Positions 1 to 4,950 of a DNA stretch of 6,035 nt are shown in pieces. The translations under genes were made by a program, and so were the position numbers. The notes under the pieces are model-generated. The model was given only the letters and a program-made list of their open reading frames with translations. It did no database searches and was not told where the DNA came from. The stretch is taken from positions 1 through 6,035 of the forward strand of contig CAKSPL010000081.1 in NCBI GenBank assembly GCA_934481325.1. Direction: 5' to 3'. This DNA comes from an uncultured Eubacteriales bacterium. Its GTDB lineage: Bacteria; Bacillota; Clostridia; Oscillospirales; CAG-272. Each line of letters starts with the position of its first letter. The stretch's first letter is position 1.

Positions 1-1014
1 GCACTGAACGGCAAGGTGAAAAATGCCGAGGCTCTCGGCAACATTATGAATCTTCTGCACGAGTTGGACGTGCAGGTCAACGAGGAGGTGCTGGCGCGCT
101 TTCTTTCGGTGGCGGCAGGCTTCCCGGATCGGGAACGCCTGGCGGGGCTTCTTTACCGGAACCGGCAGATTCCGGCATCGCTGGTGCGGGGCAAGCTGAT
201 CCCCGAGCGGGCGGACTGGGCATTCAGCGAGGGGATGTTTGCGGCGTATCACACAAGGGATCGGGTGGCAATCCTGACCGACCTTTGCCGTGGGGATTGC
301 CGCGCGATGTGCCGTGGGTTCCTTGCCGGAACCGATGCGACGGCACTTTCCGTCATCGATACGGTGTTGGCGGCAATGAAAGCCGAAGGAACCGAAAACG
401 GCACGGTGCGATTGTGCCGCGCGTACCGGTTGATTCTTTGCAATTCCTATGCCGTAGGCAACTCCGGCAATCTGTTTGAAAACCTTGCGCTGATGCTCTT
501 TGACCGCCGCACCGAGGTGGGACTGGACGAGGGCGAGCAGGCGCGCGTGCGTGAGATCTGTGCCTCGGGCAGTTTCCTTGCCAACAGCAAGGAGCTGGCG
601 GCGATGTACCGCAAGGCAACCGAAAACACGGCACCCCTGGCGGATTCCGCCACCAGAATTTTGTTGTATTATCTCGGTTCCCCCGCAGGGGAGAGCGGTC
701 TGCTCAACCCCGAAAAGCTGGCGGCACTTGTTTCCGAATACCGCTTTACGCTGAGTTATGGCGATCTCGGCACACTCCGCACTCTGCTCACGGCACTGAT
801 TCTGTTGAGCGAAAAGGACGAACCGACTCTTTCGGCAGTGCTTGCCGAATGGGAAAGCGTGCCGTCGGCGTTGCCCCTTGCCGGGATAAGTGCCAAGGAG
901 GCGGGGCGGCGTCTGCTCTCTTATCTGACAGGGAACGACCGCGTGCGGTTTCGCTCGGTGGTTTATCGCACCGAGGCAAAGCGGCAGGCTCTTGACCGCA
1001 TCGTACACGCATAA
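1..1014 (+). CDS. Unrecognised, probably alpha-helical protein, 5'-truncated by the window (337 C-terminal residues visible)
   Basis: The frame is open from the first base, so the gene very probably begins upstream. A GTG at position 16 could serve as a start, but no convincing ribosome binding site precedes it. I do not recognise the family. The visible protein is soluble-looking, rich in Ala, Leu, Arg and Glu, and reads as a series of amphipathic helices without a transmembrane segment or signal peptide. Helix-rich repeat folds (HEAT/TPR-like) are possible, but I see no clear repeat period. Several cysteines cluster around the segment LCRGDCRAMC, without an obvious zinc-finger pattern. It ends 15 bases before the start of the small vWA gene and shares its strand and base style. 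It is therefore likely to be part of the same operon, perhaps as the adaptor, sensor or effector of the kinase/phosphatase system. That role is inference from position only. Confidence is high that this is coding and low for any function. Confidence 0.8.
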   Translation, partial: ALNGKVKNAEALGNIMNLLHELDVQVNEEVLARFLSVAAGFPDRERLAGLLYRNRQIPASLVRGKLIPERADWAFSEGMFAAYHTRDRVAILTDLCRGDCRAMCRGFLAGTDATALSVIDTVLAAMKAEGTENGTVRLCRAYRLILCNSYAVGNSGNLFENLALMLFDRRTEVGLDEGEQARVREICASGSFLANSKELAAMYRKATENTAPLADSATRILLYYLGSPAGESGLLNPEKLAALVSEYRFTLSYGDLGTLRTLLTALILLSEKDEPTLSAVLAEWESVPSALPLAGISAKEAGRRLLSYLTGNDRVRFRSVVYRTEAKRQALDRIVHA

Positions 1015-1029
1015 GGAAAGGAGAAAAGT

Positions 1030-1656
1030 ATGGAAGAATCCGTAAAAAAACCAAAACTGCTCCTCTCCTTTGTGCTGGATAACGGCGTGTCCGTTCCCGG
1101 CGAAAAGCTGGGTGCGCTGATGTCCGGCTTCCGGAGCTTTTTTGCCGGGAGCGCGGAGGATGCGGACCTTGAAACCGAGCTGATCTGTTACGACACCTTC
1201 TACCCGTGTGTAATCAAATCCTTTGTCTCGCCCGAGGTGTTGCCCGTTGCGGGCGGAAAGCTGCCGCTGTTTGCGGGGGCAACCGCGCTTGCGCTGGATC
1301 GCCTGTTTGCAAGAGAGGCGGAGTGGAGAAAAAAAGGCGAGGCAACCCGCCGCCCGTGGCTGATTCTTTTGTCGGACGGGATGACGCTGGATGCGCCGGA
1401 TGCCGTGGTGGTACGGATGGATACGGCGGAGCGGGAAGGAAGGCTGACCATGCTTCCGTTCCGGCTGTCTCCCGGGCTTCGCTCGGAGCGGATGCAATGT
1501 CTGGACCGCACCAAGCATATGATTGAAATTTTGGACGGTCATATTCCGCAGTTTTTTGAATTTGTTGCCGCAAAGGTGCGGGAAACCGGGGAACTGTCGG
1601 CGGAGAGTGCCGTGCGGTTCAGCAAAACCGATTTTGAAGGGTGGGCGTTGCTATGA
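1030..1656 (+). CDS. Small divergent von Willebrand factor A (vWA) domain protein with a modified MIDAS motif
   Basis: This 208-residue protein appears to be a single vWA (Rossmann-like) domain. Visible landmarks are a hydrophobic first strand (LLLSFVLD, about residues 10-17) ending in D17-N-G-V-S21, where a classical metal-ion-dependent adhesion site reads DxSxS; a GAT motif at 83-85 whose T85 matches the MIDAS threonine; and the strand LILLSDG (111-117) with D116, matching the final MIDAS aspartate. The first MIDAS serine is thus a glycine (G19), so metal binding may be weakened or altered. The spacing parallels the canonical vWA protein encoded at 3962-4645, but sequence similarity is low. 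The start is well supported: AAAGGAG lies at 1017-1023, six bases before the ATG. The stop overlaps the phosphatase start as ATGA, which suggests translational coupling. Within a TerY-P-type cluster it is probably a protein-binding partner of the kinase or phosphatase. The vWA fold assignment is likely; the partner role is inferred. Confidence 0.78.
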   Translation: MEESVKKPKLLLSFVLDNGVSVPGEKLGALMSGFRSFFAGSAEDADLETELICYDTFYPCVIKSFVSPEVLPVAGGKLPLFAGATALALDRLFAREAEWRKKGEATRRPWLILLSDGMTLDAPDAVVVRMDTAEREGRLTMLPFRLSPGLRSERMQCLDRTKHMIEILDGHIPQFFEFVAAKVRETGELSAESAVRFSKTDFEGWALL

Positions 1657-2594
1657 TTATTCAGAAATGGAAGCAGTGCGGCACCCGCGCGCAGGGCAAG
1701 GATCATATCAATGCCGGCGTGGTCTGCCAGGACAACGTGGCGGCGGCGGAGAAAAACGGCGTACACGCCGTGGCACTCTCGGACGGGGGCGGCAGCCGGA
1801 AGTATTCGGAAATCGGTTCTGCCTGCTCCACCGCCACCGCCTGCCGCCTGCTGACCGAAAGGTTTGACGAGTATTATGACCGGCTGGACGAAATCGACGC
1901 GGCACCGGCAGAGGAACGGGAACGGCTGTTGCTTGCCCTGCGGTTGGAAATCATTGATGTGATTCTGAACGCGCTTCGTGCCGAGGTCACGGCGGAAAAA
2001 ACCTTGCGTGATTTCGGCTGTACCTTGCAGTTTGCCGCCGTCAAGGACGGGCGGTATCTGGTTGGGCATATCGGGGACGGCGTGATTGCAGGGCTTTTCC
2101 AGTGCGGACTTTCCCGCCGCGTTCAGGTGCTTTCCCATCCCGAAAACGGGGGTGCGCCCAACGTCACGTTTTTCGTAACCGACCACGATGCCAAGGATCA
2201 TTTGCGTTTTTCCCACGGGGAATGCCGCCAGCTGGAAGGGATTCTGATGATGTCGGACGGGCCGGAGGAAGTGCTTTACAGCCCGGAGGGGATGCACGCC
2301 AATACGCAAAAGCTGTTTGACAACTTCCGCGGTGTGGGGCGTGCGGAGTACGAAAAAGCACTGTTCTCGTTCCTCACCAGAAGCGTGGCCAGGCACAGCT
2401 ATGACGACCTGAGCCTGAACCTTTTGTACCTGGAAACCGCAGACAGCACGGATCTTGCCCCTGCCTACCGCGAGGAGCTTTTTGCGGGGCTTTCCTCCCG
2501 TTCCCAGGTGCGGCGGGTAAGCTCTTACGCCTTTTTTGTTGATCCGACCCTGCCGCCGCACGGCGAGGACGATCTGTCCTTTTTAAGGAGCTGA
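1653..2594 (+). CDS. PP2C-family (PPM) serine/threonine protein phosphatase
   Basis: The 313-residue product carries PP2C landmarks in order: GKDHINAGVVCQDN (15-28) with the metal-site aspartate D27; ALSDGGGS (41-48) with D44-G45, matching the 'DGxGG' motif; FGCTLQFAAV (121-130), matching the conserved GsT strand; GHIGDGV (138-144), where PP2C enzymes have vGDS; MSDGPEEVL (200-208), matching 'SDGl.dvl'; and SYDDLSLNLL (249-258), matching the terminal 'DNiTvi' aspartate strand. The metal-binding acidic residues are therefore present and activity is expected. PP2C enzymes use two Mn/Mg ions to hydrolyse phosphoserine or phosphothreonine. About 50 residues follow the core as a C-terminal tail without a recognised domain. 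I chose the ATG at 1653, which overlaps the previous stop (ATGA) with GAAGG 12 bases upstream, over an in-frame GTG at 1641 that would add four residues. Only two bases separate its stop from the kinase start. It probably reverses the action of that kinase on shared targets (inference from context). Confidence 0.9.
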   Translation: MIIQKWKQCGTRAQGKDHINAGVVCQDNVAAAEKNGVHAVALSDGGGSRKYSEIGSACSTATACRLLTERFDEYYDRLDEIDAAPAEERERLLLALRLEIIDVILNALRAEVTAEKTLRDFGCTLQFAAVKDGRYLVGHIGDGVIAGLFQCGLSRRVQVLSHPENGGAPNVTFFVTDHDAKDHLRFSHGECRQLEGILMMSDGPEEVLYSPEGMHANTQKLFDNFRGVGRAEYEKALFSFLTRSVARHSYDDLSLNLLYLETADSTDLAPAYREELFAGLSSRSQVRRVSSYAFFVDPTLPPHGEDDLSFLRS

Positions 2595-2596
2595 CA

Positions 2597-3934
2597 ATGG
2601 CACAAAAACAGTACTACTATTTGGATAGCTCGGTTCTTCTCGCCCCCGATTTTTATCGGGAGCTGAAAAAGCTGACCGAAAACCCCGATGCGCGTTTTCT
2701 GCTGGATAACGCCATTTATCGCGAAATCGAGGATTACCGGGCACTCGGAAAAGAGGAAGAAGCCCTGACGCTGACGGCGTTTGTCAATCTGCTTGCCACG
2801 CTGGGCATTGCCGCGCAGGTGGACACCGCAGGCGGCTTTGACGGCACGGCTCTTCTGCCGATGGCGGCAAAAAAGCTCTTTGTGTTGACCAACCGGAAAA
2901 GCGTGGCGGAGCATTTTTGCGACCTTGGGGAGAATGTGACCTTTCTTCGCTTCCGCGAGGGGGCAACCGAACCCTTCCCCCCGGAGTCTGCCGAGAACGA
3001 GCGCGCGTTTTATCTGGAACGCGACGTTTATGTCAATCAGTTTGATATTGAGAGCCTTGACTACGTGTTCTCCCCCCGCTACGGCTACCTGAAGCTGGAT
3101 AAAAGCAAGGCGTTTTCGGGCGGAGAGGGCGTGTGCTACCGCACCTATAACGGGCTTTTCTGCAAGCTGTATTTCAAAAAGCACATCACCTATGTCAATT
3201 TCAAAAAATTACAGCGGATGGCGGAAATGGGCTGTACCTGCCCCACCATTATGTGGCCCAAGGACATTCTGTATTACCGCAATCAGTTTGTGGGATATGT
3301 GATGGAGGAACTGCACGACACCCGCTCGGTGGATGATTTGAGAGACGACGGATTTTCCGGCTTTTCGATTTTGGATCGCTTCTGTATCGTCCGCAATTTC
3401 CTCCGCAACGTGGAGTATCTGCACGCGCGGGGCATTTTAGTGGGCGATATGAAGCTGGACAACATCCTGGTCGGCGCGGATAAGAGCGTGTATATCATTG
3501 ATTCCGGCAGCTTTCAGGTGGAGGATTACGCCTGCGACGTCTGCCATAAGGAATACACCGAAAAGCTGTATGTGGGCAACGAACTCAAACAGATTCTGCG
3601 CACCGAAAAGGAAGAATATTTTCCCATCAACAAGATTATTTTTGAAATTCTGATGCAAAAAGGTCCCTTTTACAGCAAAGAGAATACCGAGATCGACGGG
3701 GACGGGAGCCGGGAGTTTACCTATCCCGCGGATATGACGGGGCTGGACCCGAAAACGATGCCTTACCACCTGAAAATGTGGTTTGCGCTCTCGCCCGCGA
3801 TGCGGCAGTTTTTCACTCGCTATTTTACGGAACGAAAGGTGACCTATGTAACCGAATGGCTCCGGGAGCTTGATGTGTACATTCTTGCCCGTGAGCGCGC
3901 GGCTCGCGCGCGCCGGGCATCTGCCAATGCTTAA
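2597..3934 (+). CDS. Protein kinase with N-terminal PIN-like domain (TerY-P-type kinase)
   Basis: Two regions are visible in this 445-residue protein. Residues 1-120 look like a PIN nuclease fold: the opening strand YYYLDSSVLL with D10, a central acidic helix YREIEDY (E42/E45), and the later strand KLFVLTNRKSVAEHF (93-107), which resembles the PIN 'lvTnD..l' segment but lacks its aspartate. Residues 165-425 are kinase-like: glycine-rich loop GGEGVCYR (175-182), probable ATP lysine K190 in FCKLYF, hinge-side MEELHD (236-241), catalytic loop VGDMKLDN (282-289) with D284, K286 and N289, and a DFG-equivalent IIDSGSF (300-306) with D302. The kinase is therefore probably active, although the activation segment after it (310-325) is divergent, with C313xxC316H in place of the usual VGTxE-like sequence and no clear PPE/APE. 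Similar kinases sit in TerY-P triads with PP2C and vWA genes. The start is set by AAGGAG at 2585-2590, seven bases upstream. No membrane segment is seen. The kinase call is firm; the PIN call is tentative. Confidence 0.88.
   Translation: MAQKQYYYLDSSVLLAPDFYRELKKLTENPDARFLLDNAIYREIEDYRALGKEEEALTLTAFVNLLATLGIAAQVDTAGGFDGTALLPMAAKKLFVLTNRKSVAEHFCDLGENVTFLRFREGATEPFPPESAENERAFYLERDVYVNQFDIESLDYVFSPRYGYLKLDKSKAFSGGEGVCYRTYNGLFCKLYFKKHITYVNFKKLQRMAEMGCTCPTIMWPKDILYYRNQFVGYVMEELHDTRSVDDLRDDGFSGFSILDRFCIVRNFLRNVEYLHARGILVGDMKLDNILVGADKSVYIIDSGSFQVEDYACDVCHKEYTEKLYVGNELKQILRTEKEEYFPINKIIFEILMQKGPFYSKENTEIDGDGSREFTYPADMTGLDPKTMPYHLKMWFALSPAMRQFFTRYFTERKVTYVTEWLRELDVYILARERAARARRASANA
3887..3918 (+). 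other. GC-rich imperfect inverted repeat at the 3' end of the kinase gene
   Basis: Within the last codons of the kinase gene, GCCCG (3887-3891) can pair with CGGGC (3914-3918), and GCGCGC (3895-3900) with GCGCGC (3906-3911) around a GGCTC loop. A small internal loop (TGA opposite GC) separates the two stems. Eleven G-C pairs would make a stable RNA hairpin. No U-tract follows, so it is not a typical terminator. It sits upstream of the kinase stop and of the ribosome binding site for the vWA gene. It could shape mRNA stability or relative expression, or simply reflect Arg/Ala-rich coding (RERAARARRA). Confidence 0.45.
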
Positions 3935-3961
3935 ATTTCTGACAGAGAAGGAGAAACAGAG

Positions 3962-4645
3962 ATGGACAACAATTTTTTTGAAGATCTGGATTTCGGTGAT
4001 TTCGGCACACCTGCGGCAGGGTCAACGCGAAAGGTGCCGATCTGCCTGGTGTTGGATTGCAGCGGCTCGATGCGCTATCCGGACGGCACCCGTCTTGCCA
4101 AAATCGATGAGCTGAACAACAATATTGATGCGTTCCTGGATTATGTGCGCAATGACCCCAAGGCATCCAAAATCTGCGATCTTTGCATCATCACAATGGG
4201 GGACAGTGTGCGCGTGGTTTCCCGCTATACCACGGTGGATCGGATTCATTTCGGCCATTTTGCGGCGGCGGGCGGCACGCCTCTCGGCACCGCAATGACC
4301 GAGGCAGTGCGTCTGCTCACCGAGCGGCGGCAGTATTATCGCGATAACGACATTGAACACTATAAGCCGATTCTGATGGTGATGACCGACGGCGACCCCA
4401 CGGACGATATTTCCTATATCTCCCGCACGGTGTCCGAGATGGTGCTGAACAAGGAAATCAAAATTTTCCCGGTCGGTATCGGAATGAATTTCAATCAGGA
4501 TACGCTCAAGCAGTTCTCGCCGTTGCTCCAGCCCAAGCTGATTCGCAATTCCGAGGCGTTTGACAAGCTCTTCAAGCTGCTTTCCGCATCTTCCAGTAAC
4601 CCGAACGACGACTCGTTGGAACGCTGGTTCAACAACGATTTCTAA
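3962..4645 (+). CDS. TerY-like von Willebrand factor A domain protein with intact MIDAS
   Basis: The 227-residue protein is a nearly complete single vWA domain preceded by a short acidic, Phe-rich leader (1-20). The MIDAS metal site is complete: LVLDCSGSM (29-37) gives D32, S34 and S36; GGTPLG (104-109) gives T106; and MVMTDGDPTDD (139-149) gives D143. The phrases 'GGTPLGTA' and 'TDGDPTDD', together with the short length, are typical of the TerY family (COG4245-like, cytoplasmic, no signal peptide). A low-complexity Ser/Asn/Asp-rich tail follows (208-227). In TerY-P triads this protein is encoded with a PP2C phosphatase and a kinase and is thought to be a phosphorylation target or metal-dependent scaffold. 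That role is known from genome-context work and is applied here by analogy. The start is fixed by AAGGAG at 3948-3953, eight bases before the ATG. The gap to the kinase stop is 27 bases, the largest in the cluster apart from the terminal one, and a GC-rich hairpin lies just before it. It is the last gene before the terminator. Confidence 0.92.
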   Translation: MDNNFFEDLDFGDFGTPAAGSTRKVPICLVLDCSGSMRYPDGTRLAKIDELNNNIDAFLDYVRNDPKASKICDLCIITMGDSVRVVSRYTTVDRIHFGHFAAAGGTPLGTAMTEAVRLLTERRQYYRDNDIEHYKPILMVMTDGDPTDDISYISRTVSEMVLNKEIKIFPVGIGMNFNQDTLKQFSPLLQPKLIRNSEAFDKLFKLLSASSSNPNDDSLERWFNNDF

Positions 4646-4764
4646 CTTGGGGCTCGCATAATTCGTGCAGACCGAAAACGGAAACAGGGGGCTTTGACAG
4701 AGTAATTTCCTCGGGAGTTTGTACAACTTCCAAAGTCACTGCTGTCTTGAAACAGTCTAAGGAA
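4646..4764 (+). other. 3' untranslated stretch between the last cluster gene and its terminator; no gene seen
   Basis: About 120 bases separate the vWA stop from the terminator stem. I see no credible open reading frame here with a ribosome binding site. Small structures are visible: a TTGTACAA palindrome (4719-4726), and possible nested stems pairing CTTCC (4727-4731) with GGAAG (4761-4765) and ACTG (4738-4741) with CAGT (4753-4756). The CTTCC/GGAAG stem would share one base with the terminator stem. These pairings are short and may be chance. A TTGACA at 4694-4699 has no matching -10 at normal spacing. Confidence 0.5.
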
Positions 4765-4801
4765 GAAACCCGGCTTACAGCCGGGTTTCCTTTGATTTTT
4801 T
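4765..4801 (+). terminator. Rho-independent terminator ending the vWA/PP2C/kinase cluster
   Basis: GAAACCCGGC (4765-4774) is perfectly complementary to GCCGGGTTTC (4780-4789), giving a 10-bp stem with loop TTACA. It is followed by CTTTGATTTTTT (4790-4801), a T-rich tract interrupted once. Form and place, 119 bases after the last co-oriented stop and upstream of a new promoter, fit an intrinsic terminator for the upstream operon. Confidence 0.92.
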
Positions 4802-4849
4802 GCTTTCGGTTCGGGCAAATCCGTGTCGCCGGAGCCGGACACCGCAGAT

Positions 4850-4866
4850 GCTTTTTTATTAAAAGC
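4850..4866. repeat. Short perfect inverted repeat immediately upstream of the -35 box
   Basis: GCTTTT (4850-4855) and AAAAGC (4861-4866) form a perfect 6-bp inverted repeat with a TTATT centre, ending one base before the -35 hexamer at 4868. Its A/T-rich character would suit an UP-element-like contact for RNA polymerase. Its symmetry would also suit a regulator site. The sequence alone does not decide between these. A further weak repeat, GTGTC (4823-4827) with GACAC (4838-4842), lies upstream. Confidence 0.4.
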
Positions 4867-4867
4867 C

Positions 4868-4896
4868 TTGCATTTACACACTGTTTCTGTTACAAT
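4868..4896 (+). promoter_or_regulatory. Predicted sigma-A-type promoter for the ABC transporter gene
   Basis: A -35 hexamer TTGCAT (4868-4873; consensus TTGACA) and a -10 hexamer TACAAT (4891-4896; consensus TATAAT) are separated by exactly 17 bases. TG at 4888-4889 adds an extended -10 element. Transcription would start near 4902-4904, leaving a leader of roughly 48 bases. It lies after the terminator and before the only downstream gene, so the ABC gene appears to be transcribed independently of the upstream cluster. Confidence 0.82.
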
Positions 4897-4924
4897 AGGA
4901 GAGACGGGGGCAAAAGCACCCGCG

Positions 4925-4945
4925 CGCCCTTTGGGCGGAAAGGAG
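4925..4945 (+). promoter_or_regulatory. Ribosome binding site with adjoining small hairpin in the ABC gene leader
   Basis: AAAGGAG (4939-4945) lies five bases before the ATG at 4951 and fixes that start. Directly upstream, CGCCC (4925-4929) can pair with GGGCG (4933-4937) around a TTT loop. This short GC stem ends one base before the Shine-Dalgarno sequence and leaves it exposed. Confidence 0.6.
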
Positions 4946-4950
4946 AAAAA

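Noticed and set aside
1641..1652. Alternative GTG start for the phosphatase
   Set aside because: It adds only four residues outside the fold. The ATG at 1653 forms the common ATGA overlap and has a GAAGG at usable distance.
1757..1770. CGGCGT-AC-ACGCCG near-palindrome in the phosphatase gene
   Set aside because: The loop would be two bases, it lies inside coding sequence, and it is explained by GC-rich codons.
1539..2561. A 340-codon open frame on the minus strand opposite the phosphatase
   Set aside because: The plus strand encodes a recognisable PP2C protein. The antisense product has no recognisable motif and no ribosome binding site evidence.
2525..3184. A 219-codon open frame on the minus strand opposite the kinase start
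   Set aside because: It is antisense to the PIN-like/kinase coding region and overlaps the well-supported phosphatase-kinase junction. It has no independent support.
4694..4722. TTGACA hexamer as a promoter -35 box
   Set aside because: The hexamer is perfect, but no -10-like sequence occurs 16-18 bases downstream, and it lies before the terminator with no gene to serve.
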